Position numbers and translations under genes: made by a program
Shown here: piece by piece, positions 49,501 to 60,324 of the stretch
Numbering within the stretch: the stretch's first letter is position 1
How the letters are laid out: each line of letters starts with the position of its first letter
NCBI GenBank assembly: GCA_027924585.1
Contig: BSBM01000486.1
Span: 40,998,001 to 41,062,000 of the forward strand
Direction of reading: 5' to 3'
Origin: Larix kaempferi
Taxonomy: Eukaryota > Streptophyta > Pinopsida > Pinales > Pinaceae
DNA: 64,000 nucleotides
Notes under the pieces: generated by a model
Told to the model about the DNA's origin: nothing
Database searches by the model: none
What the model saw: only the letters and a program-made list of their open reading frames with translations

Positions 49501-49672
49501 TTCTTGTGGAATGTTATGCTTCAGGAAATGGCATTGGTGATGTTCTAATGTAAGAAGGACACCCTCTTGCTTTCACAAATCATATAATCAAGGGAAAGAA
49601 CTTACAAAATCCCATTTATGAGAATGAAATGTTGGAAATACTACTTGCTCTTAAGAAATGGAGTCCTTTGTA
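46538..49672 (+). pseudogene. Gypsy gag-protease-RT-RNase H remnant (right part of the split element)
   Basis: Continues the element begun at 39729. Leader to 46824, then gag from the ATG near 46831 (MPPKCSGKIQ), capsid pieces IDMRKFDGNDLITW and KPSSNF-like parts with frameshifts, and MIKLKQKGLVIEHIKQFQKL (47490). A knuckle-like CDNKYNKGHKC lies near 47831. Protease LLLIDPSSTHNFI at about 48050-48085. RT from 48540: [15 protein letters not shown] (normally C-x-DYRxLN), [15 protein letters not shown] at 48985, FFDD near 49074, LGHIVSHEGVKVDP. RNase H stops at ALKKW, position 49672, where another repeat begins. Many stops and frameshifts are present, so it is old. The chromovirus-like style of RT suggests a Tekay/Reina-type relative; this is tentative. 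Confidence 0.85.
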
Positions 49673-50307
49673 ATATCCCTGATATGATCTCATAGGATAT
49701 CAACTCAAATTCAACTTTAAAAATAAGAAATTTGCATAACAGAAACTAGTCTTGGTCAGTGATTAACCCACCCAGAGATTGAATGAAGGACACTTTTGGA
49801 TCTACCAAATGTACTGGGGAGTGTGAAGAATCAAGGAAATCAATATCAAGTCCAGCTTCTGATTTCTAAGCACAATGTACCGGGGCCACTTATGTTTCTA
49901 ACATCAACTAGGCTGAAGTCTACTCCAAGGCTTCCTGGGCACACCACCATATGCCTACTAAACTATTTCACTTACACTTGACATAAAACAGATGTGGATA
50001 ACATGTCATAACCCCATAATGTAATACTAGACAAGTTTCACAGAGGTTTTGGGAGGTTCTAGCAGTGTTTGGAGTCAAGGGGAGAAAGAGTTCTAGGATG
50101 GACTGCTCAACTAGTTTGTTTCCAGGCTCTTCTAAACAGGATGAGAGGGTCACGAAAAATCAGTCTGATATTTGGGTTTGATTCATTAATGTATTAAGGA
50201 CCTATAATAACTTGCATAACAGAAAATAGATAACCAGAGGCTATTTCATTAAAGTCACTACAAAACTAGTCATGAATTCATGCCCAACGAGCTAGTCTTG
50301 AAATATA
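49673..50307. other. Unassigned LTR-like insertion, TGTAATATCCC start
   Basis: RNase H coding is cut off exactly at TGTAATATCCCTG, a form common at starts of LTRs. The sequence holds two copies of TTGCATAACAGAAA (49732 and 50213) and no gene. No matching second LTR is seen, and it does not match 58170-59658. It ends where the next polyprotein frame becomes recognisable. Confidence 0.4.
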
Positions 50308-53300
50308 CAGAAGGTGGAGCAGGCTACTACATCTGGAAGGCCTGATGAGGAGGATAAACTAGGTAGTGTTCATGCTTTCCTGAGAAGCTGCTTAAAGTTT
50401 TTGCGCAATGAAAAAGCAACTATGGAACTTCAACACCTGTTGGATCAGTGTCAACAATCTGCTTCGATGAACACAACGCAGCGTGCTGTTCATCAGATTA
50501 GGAGTCATACTAGAACTGGAAGAGAGATGAGACTCACAGCGCAGATTGGAGCATTTGAAATGGATGAAGTCATTTTGGATTTAGGCTCAGAAGTTAATGT
50601 TCTCACCATGCAGACTTGGGAACAGATGGGTAGTCCTCAGCTTATCAGATCTCCTATCCATCTAAGACTAGCAAATCAGCAACGAGTTTCTCCATTGGGA
50701 AGATTACCCAATGTACCCATTGATATTGAGGGAGTAAGAAGTTCTGCAGACTTTGAAGTAATCAAAATTCTGGATGACAGTAGACCTTACCCAACACTTT
50801 TAGGCATAGACTTGGCATTTGATAATCTGGCTATCATTAATTTGAAGAAAAGACAGATGACCTTTGAGGATGACTAGATTAGGGTCATTGCACCACTTGA
50901 TCCCCTTCAAGGACCACTGTATATTGAACCCATTCGAGCAGAAGAAGAAGTGCGCCACATGGAAAGTTTGTATCAGATGACTACTAGTCACAATGATTAT
51001 GTCAATCCCACAGCGGACGGCCATATCAGCTGGCGATGCGATAGCTCGTGCGCATCAGATTCAGAAGCAGGACTAGAAAACTGACAGAATCGCTGACATG
51101 AGGTTTCTGCAAGGCGTTGCGCCATGAAGACTAAATCCATTCGATGGATTGGCACATAATTGAATAACACTCCAATCTTTGATGGTTTAACTGGAGTAAG
51201 TGAATTCATACATGCATATGAACAAGAAATCCCAGATGAGCAGCGCATACAAGCATTGGATGTAGCACTGCGTGCTACACCCACAAGATGGTGGGGTGCG
51301 CATAAAGAAAATATCGACACATGGAAAGACTGTCGCAGGTTGATACTGAGCAGATTTCAAGAGACTACAGCAGGAGCTTTGCGCAAATATGATGGACAGA
51401 GTGACCCCAGGTCACACGTTGAAGCATGTATTCAGCAATGGTCAGATATTCCAGAGGATGAGTGGGTTCACCTATTCATCCACACGTTGGATATAGTTCC
51501 AAGGAACTGGTACACTGAAACAGAATTGCGCAGAGGCACTATCACTTGGCCTCTCATGATTGAAATTTTTCAACTCACTTTCAGCTTTGAGTCAGAACAT
51601 CCAAGCATCGATCAGGCTTTAAAGTGTATTAGAAAGAAGATATTTGGACAATGTCCTTTACCAGAGTATTCTCAACCAGATTGGGCTGTCCAGATGGAAC
51701 ATGCCCTGGAATGCTATAATCTCACCACTGGAGAAGAGGATGATGATCCTCGCAACATCAATATTCCAGAGTCAGAAGGGACGCGCAAAGTCGAAGGCCC
51801 TCAGCTTGATATCCCTTCCATTACAGAACACATCAAGCTCAAGAAGATTAACATTGGTACAGAAGCTGAACCCAACTTTGCCTCTATAGGAGATTATTGG
51901 GATGATGAAACTGTTGGCCATATTGCAGATTTACTACATGAGTACCAGGATATCTTTCCTACCAAGTTTACAGAAATGAAAGGCATCCTAGGAGATTTAG
52001 GAGTTATGCGCATACCTTTGAAAGCGAACGCTAAGCCAGTAAAACAGCGCCCGTACAGGTTGAACCCACGATATAAAGAAAAGGTCAGAGAAGAAATTGA
52101 TAAGATGCTCGCAGCTGGTATCATTGAGCCAGTAGAGGAAAGTGATTGGATTAGTCCTATGGTGGTACAAGAGAAAAATAAAAAAGGTGAAATAAGAATC
52201 TGCGTGGACCTGCGCAAGCTCAACGACGCATCAGTGCATGATCCATTTCCTACGCCCTTTACAGACGAAGTGCTTGACAATGTTGGAGGACAAGAGGCTT
52301 ACTCCTTCACTGATGGCTTTTCAGGATACCATCATATCAGAATCCATCCAGAGGACCGCCATAAGACCACTTTTGCGACTGAATGGGGCTCATTCCAGTA
52401 TACGGTAATGCCCTTTGGTCTTAAAAACGCTCCTGCTATTTTCTCTAGAGTCGTTGTTGCTGTTTTTAAAGAATTCATTCATAAGTTTCTAGAAGTCTAT
52501 TTTGATGACTGGACTGTGTTTGGTTTACTAAAGAACCATATAGGGAATCTAAGGATGATGTTAGAAAAATGTAGACAGTATCAGATTTCCCTTAACTTGA
52601 AAAAATGTATCTTCTGTGCTCCTTTTGGTATTTTGTTGGGTCACATTATGTGCAGACAAGGACTCATGATGGATCCTACGAAGGTTGCCATCATTGCTAA
52701 CTTGCCTGCGCCCAACTCAGTCAAACAATTGCGCACTACATTGGGACATACAGGATACTACAGGAAATTTATCAAGGGATATGCAGAGATCACTGGGCCT
52801 ATGGAAAGACTGCTGAAAAAGGATTCGAAATTCCAATGGACAGAAGAATGCCAATAGAGCTTGGACACACTTAAAGGAAAGATGGTCACAGCACCTATTC
52901 TAGTTTTCCCAGACTGGAGAAAAACCTTTCATGTTCATGTAGATGATTCTTCCATAGCATTGGGGGTTGTACTGACACAACCGAGAGAAGGAGGTATTGA
53001 CCACCCCATTGCTTACTCTAGCAGAAAGCTGTCTACAGCTGAGAAGAACTACACCACTACAGAAAGAGAAGGACTCGCTATGGTGTATGCCTTACAGAAG
53101 TTCAGACACTATCTATTGGGTGCTCATTTTAAAATGTATACTGACCATTCTGCTTTGAAGTACTTGGTCAATAAGCCAGTGTTATGGGGAAGAATTTGCA
53201 GATGGCTACTCCTCTTCCAGGAGTATGATTTTGAGATTATTGTGAAGCCAGGTAGATTGAATGCAGGACCTGACCATTTATCTAGGATAGAGTCAGGGGA

Positions 53301-54639
53301 GGAACCTACAAATTTGGAGGACAATCTGCCTTATGCGTAGCTGTTTTCTGTTCAAGAAGCAGACGAGTATTATTCCGATATTCTTGAGTTTCTCACTACA
53401 GGGCAAGCGCCAGCTGAGTTCACAATGCAACAGAAGAAACAACTTGTTGTCAAAGCCGTAGACTTCACTTTGATAGCAGGCCATCTCTATAAGTTGGGCC
53501 CTGATGAAGTCTTGCGCAGATGCATTTTACCGCATGAGAAGAATTCCATAATCGCAGAAGCGCACTCAGGAACCGCAGGAGGCCATTTCGCAGGAAAGCC
53601 GACTGTGCAGAATATCTTAGCCGCAGGTCTTTGGTGGCCAACATTGCACAAGGATACTAAGGAATTCTGCAAGTGTTGCGATGTGTGCCAGCGAACAGGA
53701 AAACCTTCAAGAAGAGATGAAATGCCGCTAAGACCCCAGATAACAGTGCGTGCTTTTGATAAGTGGGCCATTGATTTTGTGGGACCTATCAACCCACCAG
53801 GAAAGAGAACCGACGCAAGATACATCATCACAGCTACTGAATACCTCACCAGATGGGCTGAGGCGAAGCCAGTTAAGAATTGTGATGCTGTCACTGCTGC
53901 GCAGTTCATTTTTTAGAATATTTTCACTAGATTTGGATGTCCACTGATTCTAATGAGTGATCAGGGCACACATTTCCTGAATGAGACTATAGAGGCCCTT
54001 ACTGAAGAATTCCACATTAGTCACCATAAGAGTACACCCTACCACCCTCAAGCTAATGGTACGGTGGAGGCATTCAATAAGATTCTGGAGAATGCCTTGA
54101 CCAAGATTTGTAATCAACAAAGAGATGATTGGGACCTTAGAGTCACAGCTGTGTTATGGGCTTACAGAACCACATGCAAGAAATTAACAGGTCACACACC
54201 TTTCAGTTTGGTGTATGGACAAGAAGCAGTCATGCCCATGGAATACATTGTTCCCAGTCTCAGAATTGCTCAAATTATAGAAATGGCAGATACTGATACT
54301 ATGAGTGAAAGGCTGTCACAATTGGTTTCCTTAGAAGAAGACAGGCTTTTAGCTGTATTCCATCAACAAGTGTAGAAGGCAAGACAGAAGGCTTGGCATG
54401 ATAGGCATATTAAGAATAAATTCTTTCAGGAAGGAGACTTGGTACTCCTCTATGATAGTAAATTCATCAAGTTTCCAAGCAAGTTTCGTGTACATTGGTT
54501 AGGCCCTTTTCAAGTGATGAAGATAGCAGAAGGTGGAGCAGTTCAGCTTGTGAAGTTTAATGGAGAGTTGTTTCCCACAATGATCAACGGGAGTCGGCTC
54601 AAGCTTTATCGCGATGGCCACTCCTCCCTGTCGACCTAA
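50308..54639 (+). pseudogene. Gypsy pol with order protease - capsid-like - RT - RNase H - integrase
   Basis: One plus-strand frame of about 1,440 codons without frameshift, with stops at 50875, 51082, 51094, 51157, 52855, 53338, 53914 and 54373. Protease VILDLGSEVNVL (D at 50578). Next, 51175-51360 and 51395-51605 encode two blocks that look like gag capsid segments (FDGLTGVSEFIHAYEQE; YDGQSDPRSHVEACIQQW...PRNWY). RT 51960-52850 with RICVDLRKLND, MPFGLKNAP and YFDD at 52498-52509. RNase H 52861-53300 (YTDHSALKYLV, PDHLSR). Integrase 53540-54630 with zinc site, WAIDFVGP (D 53773), SDQGTHF (D 53959), NGTVEAFNK (E 54067); the catalytic triad is intact. Upstream gag and 5' LTR are missing. Placement in the non-chromovirus Gypsy branch is tentative. 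Confidence 0.9.
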
Positions 54640-55408
54640 TCAGATGCTAAAGTCCTGTAGATGTCCAGTGTAGTTGAAAGAGGCATCGCATTTATCACAG
54701 TCTACACGGAAGTCGCGAGACATTTTCAGTCTCTGGCTTCTCGCGCAGTTCCTCGAAGCATCCGCGCAGTCAATAAAGCCTGTTCTGAGCGAGCCTATTT
54801 TTTCTCTTGCGGAGTTCCCTGGGTTGTCAAACTTTCGCTCTTGCGGAGTTTCCTATTGTCGATTTGTCACTCTTGCGGAGTTCTCCTCGTCGTGGAGCCC
54901 TCCATGTGCATAGTTACCCATGCTGAAGTTAGCCGCCGAAAATTTGAATTGTGGTAGTTCTGTAGTCGCGTCTGAGTCTTAATGAAGGATGAGACCGCCA
55001 TCTAATTGTACTTACTCTGACAGATTCGGCTTGATTTCCCTAAGATTCGAATTTAATTAAGGAGCCGAAGGCCTTAGCACATCTCCCAAAGGCTGTCAGA
55101 GCCCATCCCTCTCATTTAATGCACCACAGAGGCGCGGGGGGGGGGGGGTTGTCAACTCATCTGCTTAGGCGCCAATGGTTATTAGCGCCACCTGTCTGCA
55201 CCTACTACTGCCCTCAGCTATAAATACCCCTCATTCGTATATGCTTGGGTTACTTTCCTTTCTATTGAGTTGTATAGTTGTCCTGATTGAGAGTCTAAGC
55301 CATTATTTTCAGAGCCGTGTCGTGCAGACTGCTTCCCTCTGTTTTCAGAGTTCGCATCCTACGCTGTTCCACCCTTTTCTGTTCAGTGTTTGTCGTGTAT
55401 GCAGGTTC
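54640..55408 (+). other. Region between pol and the extra ORF with G13 tract
   Basis: No supported gene. Repeated TCTTGCGGAGTT(T/C)(C/T)C motifs occur at about 54806, 54839 and 54870. A run of 13 G (55136-55148) is followed by TTGTCAACTC, then a TATA box, resembling a PPT or promoter arrangement. Confidence 0.5.
55219..55226 (+). promoter_or_regulatory. Candidate TATA box before the extra ORF
   Basis: TATAAATA in CAGCTATAAATACCCC, 183 bp upstream of the ATG at 55409. The spacing allows a normal plant 5' UTR. Not tested. Confidence 0.45.
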
Positions 55409-58168
55409 ATGTCGGAGAACCTGTCAACTGAAGAATTCGTCCGTCACTTCAGACGCAGAGGGTTAGACTTCGGTATGGCTACCCCGACCAAGACTATCAA
55501 GCTTCCTATTTTCTCTGATCCCAGACAGTCCCCGGGCACAAGGGCATCTCAACAACAGCCTCAGCAGCAGCAGCAGCCGGAGGTACCTGTTCCAGAGCCC
55601 TTGGCCACTCTGGTTAACTACATTCCTCCGCGCCCAGATGATGCACCCTAGGTGCATATTCCTAAGAACGCTAAGTATTTGATTTCGCTGCAACCAATGG
55701 CGGAAATCATGGAAGAAGAAGGATCCCTGCTTGGACATCTCCCGCTGGTTAAGTTTTCTGACTTCAACTTGGGAGATTATAGAACGTATCCTCAGTTCGC
55801 GCCAGATCACTATCTGACGGTGGTCCATAATCCTGTTAAGAAGATTGATGAATTCGTCCCGCAGGAATTTGTAGTAAATCTAGACAAGCCTGGACTGTTG
55901 AACCTATTGAAGCTACCACACTTTGGGCGTAGCAATGAAGTTAATGCGGTTGTCAAGGTCCTGTTATCCTATGTTCACGGTGGTTATCTTTGGCTAGGGA
56001 TGCCAATTGATCTAAATGTGGACCTGATTCATCGAATTACCGGCCTATCTAAGGTTGGTAAGGACCCCAACGTCCATTTCGTTGGTAAAGACAAGGACCG
56101 AAAGCTGGCTGCACAGGTGGTGCAGAAATACAAATTGTTGAGAGGAGGTCGGGCTTATGACCTCACTGTAGTTGAAGATGAAGCACTCAGATTCACAGGC
56201 AGTCTGCTCGCAGGCATACTTTTAACGAAATGCCGACCTAAAGAAGTCCCTGGAGCTGTTGTAGAGCTCGCAATTGCAGCTGCGGAGGGAGGGCAGTATA
56301 ACTGGTGTCTCTTCCTCCTGAATTCATTCTTGGAAGACTGCCGGAACGTTCAGGACACCGCCAATCAGCTGTTCCATTTCTCTTGGCTCCTGATCTTGTG
56401 TGCCTTTGTCGGGTGGAAGGAACCGCCCAACACTCAGTTTCTTCTGCGCCGCCCAGGAGAGGTTACAGGGATGCGCTATGTCAACCTCTGGGATTCTAGT
56501 AATCCCGTGAAGCGCAAGATGAACCGTGCCGTGTTCTTCGAGTATTATCATCTTCTCAGGGATACCATCCTGGAGATGCCGAGGCTTACTGAGGAGACGA
56601 CAGAACTCTATGGAACGAAGTTGGTCTTTTCTGCCAACTTGCATGAAATCTATTTCCGCCCTCGCGGAATTCAGTCGGAATAATGGGTCATAGGGATCTA
56701 CCGAATGACTACCCAGGACGTGGAGGACACTGTGAATTCCTTGCCAGATGAATGGAAGCAGGCCGCTGAAGCCGCTGCCACGACGCCACCCCCTGAGGCG
56801 CCAGAGAAAGATAAGGGCAAGGAAAAGATCGGGAAAAAGAATGGTGAAGGTCCGTCAGGACCGGCTACCAAGAAGTAGAAGCTGTCGCACCCCACAGAAG
56901 CGACTGGAGATCCCTATGAGATCCTTGCCACGAGGCTCAACCAGTGCTTGAAGGAGCCATTTCAGGAGCTGCGTGCCTCTCAGGCCAATATCAGAAGTGC
57001 TCTGGATCTGCAGCTCGTGGAGTTGAAAGGTCTCGCAGGATGAATTGCGCAGACCCATGCGCCAGCATCCGGCTCGTAGGCGCCGCAAGCATCTACAAGC
57101 ACCGAGCGGGTTGAAGTACCTACAGAAAGGCACACTGTCGTCCACATCCTGCCCGCAAGCATGACACTCCCAGATCCTCTGGCTGCACCGTAGGTAAGCG
57201 CGATTGGCCCTGTTGAAATAAATTTGTCACTAATTCCGTTGGAAAATCTACAGTTGGTTCACGAGCAGGTCTCTACTGAGCTGAGAGCTAGGGAGCTCTC
57301 CACATTCTATGCCAATCAAAGACTGTAGACGCAGGAAGTAGAGCTAAGGGCAGGCTATAAGGAGATCTCTGCGCGGCTTGCACTTCACGAAGCGCGAGAC
57401 ACTGGGCTAAGGAATGTCGTCGATGAAATTGCCCAGGAGCTGCCGATCTGCCAGATTCAACCAGACCTTCCTGTAGTTGAGAAAGTGCAACGCATTGGCA
57501 GAAGGGAAAAAGTCCTAGAACAACAAGTAGTTGCTATGGCTGAGGACCATAGAAAGCAGCTTGCCGAGTTAGAAGCTCATGTCGTAGTGCCTCCCGCAGA
57601 TGATAAGAAAGAATAACTTGAAGCACTGCGCATAGCTTCTACCCAAATGAAGTGCAGAACAGATGAAGCCCAGCAGTTAATGACGCAAGCTATGCAGGCT
57701 TGGGCTGAGCTCGAGAAGCTCCCTTCTAAAGTTTCCCTTTTGGAACAGGTGAAAGCAGTAGAACAGTCCCTAACTGTTTTGAACGAAGAAGCTAAGCCCT
57801 TGGAAGGCTTAGCTAAAATGAGAAAGATGAGCGAAGTCTGCAAAGTCCAGCAAGAACTGCACAGGATCAGAGACAAAGATGCTACTCTCGCCAACATCAT
57901 TCAGCCGTTTATGGATGAGTATGCTGAACTTGCTGCCCAAGCAGAGGCCAAGGTCAAAGCATTTGCTGAGTCTCAAGAGTTGGTCGATGGCGCAGAAGGA
58001 GAAGAAGCTACTTCAGACCTGGTGCAGACAGCCACGAAGTGCGTGCAAGACATGGACTCCGCTATTGCGCAGTGGAAGCAAGCCTTCGCTGCGGCCCAAG
58101 CAAAGTCAGATGCACAAGTAAAACGACCGCAAGCTAGTGCGAGTGGCTCGGGGACGAGCCACAAGTAA
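55409..58168 (+). pseudogene. Extra long ORF downstream of pol, C-terminal coiled coil
   Basis: A single frame of 919 codons from ATG 55409 to TAA 58166, interrupted by stops at 55649, 56681, 56876, 57041, 57077, 57191, 57326 and 57614 but by no frameshift. Residues 1-80: short Pro/Gln-rich head (QQQPQQQQQPEV). About 90-425: a globular-looking domain with LIHRITGLSKVGKDPNVHF, LLRGGRAYDLTVVEDEALRF and QYNWCLFLLNSFLEDC. About 430-490: Lys/Glu/Pro-rich linker with basic stretches. About 600-910: helical, Leu-rich heptads typical of coiled coils, then a Ser/Gly tail. No signal peptide or membrane segment stands out, which argues against a classical envelope protein. It lies where Athila-type elements carry an extra ORF. 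I do not recognise the domain. Confidence 0.6.
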
Positions 58169-58169
58169 G

Positions 58170-59658
58170 TGTTAGGGGCCTATTGGAGCATAGGCCGCAG
58201 CTATGGCAAAGCTGCCAAGTTTTAGGAAAAAGCACTAAGTTTTGAAGGAAAAGTGTTAATTTTGAGGAAAAGCACCATTTTTGGGCAGAAATGAACAGTG
58301 CGCGGTACGGTGCCAGATGGACGAGCTCACCGCAGATTGCGGGCCAAAAATCGTGGAGCTCACGCACACAAGTCAAAGGAAAGAGTAAATAAGGTGGCTG
58401 AGTAGAAAGCTCAACCACCACAGTAAATGAAGCGACGGAATAGAGGGCTCAGCTGCCCTTATTAAGGCAAAGTACAGGAGTTATGGTTGCTCGGACCAAG
58501 GAAGAGCAACGGGCCGAAGCATTGAAGGCGAAGGACAAGGAGCAAAGAACGATGAAGCGGCGCCCATACCCGTGATCTGCGCCGGAAATCGCGGAGTCTG
58601 CAGGAAGCTGCGACGTGACTGCAAGAGGCGCCTACAGTACACCTAGCCGTGTCTGCGGTTAGGGTTTTTGGGGATCACTGTTGGGAAAGGCCCACAGTTT
58701 TGTAAAGGTGCGACCCTCAGGGCCACCTATATATATGTGTAATTGAAAAGGGAAAAGAGTTAGATAGTTACTAAGTTACACGGACAGTCTAAGTTGATGT
58801 CTGAGTCATTTGTATTGCTGTATCTTTTAAGTTGTTAATGATCATTTTGTGCATGTAAGAAGGCTGCGATCTTGCAGGAAGACTGCTTGGCGTAAGGGCC
58901 ATTGCATGTATCGAACAGTCGCAAGAGGACTGATAGGGGAATGTAATTGTATGTCTTTGTCATGGTAATATCTGTAGAAGAAGAGAATAGATCTAAGAGA
59001 AGGGCTCCCAGCTGTGTGCGTGGAGTTTCCCAGAAAGATCTAAGGCTGCAGCTGTGTGCGCAGCGGAACTGTGTTATCCCCATCTCAATATAATATAAAA
59101 CACAGTTCCCTTGGACGTAGCTTCCCTCCTGGAAGTGAACCACGTAATTCTTGTTATTGTGGTGATGCTTTATGTGATTGCATTTCTTTGCTTTACTGTC
59201 TATGTTTCTATAATTGTTTCGCTATCTTTATGAATGATTATGTAAAGTAAATCTTGGAAGCTCCCTTAGAGGTTGTACTTGTGCATTGTCGAAGGAGTCT
59301 GTAAGAACACTATCGCCGTAACGCTAAAGGAGTGTTTTAATGCGCTGTGGCGCAATGTCAGAGACGATACATAGTGTATCGGAGGTAGCGGGTAAAAGAC
59401 TCGTGCACAGGTGCGGAGCTACCGCGCAGCTCGGTTGAGAAGAGTGAGTTCCAGCGCTATAGCGCTGGGAGACCTGTGAAAGAGTAAGACACTGTGATCA
59501 AGGGTTACCTCCAAGAAGGGAAGAGAGAAGACTGTAGACTCCACACCACCTAGGTTAAGGAAACCCGATTCCTTAGCCCCCCCATAGCCACTTCGGGTGA
59601 GACTTCGGGCTGCTGCGCAACTCCTTGCCGAAAGGGCCAGTGCGCCAAAGGGGTGTTT
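58170..59658 (+). repeat. Probable 3' LTR / 3' end of the Gypsy element, cut by a Copia insertion
   Basis: Begins TGTTAGGGGCC one base after the ORF stop. Two small hairpins open it (GGCCTAT...ATAGGCC, GCAGCT...AGCTGC). A TATA box lies at 58727-58738. No open gene is present. It ends at the start of the next element at 59659. With no 5' partner in the window, the LTR assignment is inferred. Confidence 0.45.
58727..58738 (+). promoter_or_regulatory. Candidate TATA box in the LTR-like region
   Basis: CTATATATATGT preceded by a GC-rich stretch, in the place expected for an LTR promoter. Confidence 0.4.
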
Positions 59659-60239
59659 TGTTAGAAAAATAGGATCGCAGAGCAATAACAATAAACATAA
59701 ATGCAAATATAATCACACATACACATTACGAGACACAGATATATCGTGGTTCACCCAACATGGGCTACGTCCACACTGAATTTGCCAGTCCTTATTATTA
59801 TTATCGTCCAGCAAGGTGAAGGGATACAACCTGCAGCACAACCGCTGCACTTCCTCTTCTATGTTTCACAGTCTCTCTCCTGATCTCAGAGATCTTTACA
59901 ATGCTTAAAACCTAATACATCATCATCCCTAGCTGTATTACAATGTCTTTATTTTATAAGAGAAATACAATGGGAAAATACCACGGGATACCCAAAACCA
60001 TAGGCCCGCAAAATAGCTGGCGAAAACAGCCCCAAAAATTTTCTTCGGGGGCGTTGCCCCTGGACCCCCCAGCCAGGGGAGATGGTCCCCCCTGGAACCC
60101 CGTGGGGGGGCGATGCCCCCCCACACCCCCCCGCAGGGGTGAGTGTATAGTCCATCTACATATCATATAAAACTGGGGTACAAACACGGCTGATACAATA
60201 TCATCTATGAGACTAGAAGATCTGGCTCCACAACCAACA
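59659..60239 (-). repeat. 3' LTR of the Tnt1-like Copia element
   Basis: 581 bp; plus-strand ends TGTTAGAAAAAT and CCACAACCAACA, that is TGTTGG...CTAACA in element orientation. It holds a G/C-rich fold-back segment at 60040-60140 (GGGGCGTTGCCCCTGG; GGGGGGGCGATGCCCCCCC), a feature seen in LTRs of many plant Copia elements. Confidence 0.88.
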
Positions 60240-60252
60240 ATGTCCCACTTGG
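60240..60252 (-). other. Polypurine tract of the Copia element
   Basis: On the minus strand CCAAGTGGGACAT joins the LTR start TGTTGG. It is one base from the classic Copia junction CCAAGTGGGAGAT-TGTTGG. Confidence 0.85.
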
Positions 60253-60324
60253 AGACTGATCACAGCAACTCCACCGCTGCTGCACTTGCTGGACTTGGAC
60301 TTGGCAAATTTCTCCTCTTCACCT

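Noticed and set aside
50308-58168. Use of TAG as a sense or readthrough codon (genetic code change or recoding)
   Set aside because: TAA and TGA also occur inside the same frames, and the other elements show similar stops; decay is simpler. Kept only as an alternative test.
55409-58168. Envelope gene of a retrovirus-like element
   Set aside because: No signal peptide, transmembrane helix or fusion-type segment was visible; the C-terminus is a soluble-looking coiled coil.
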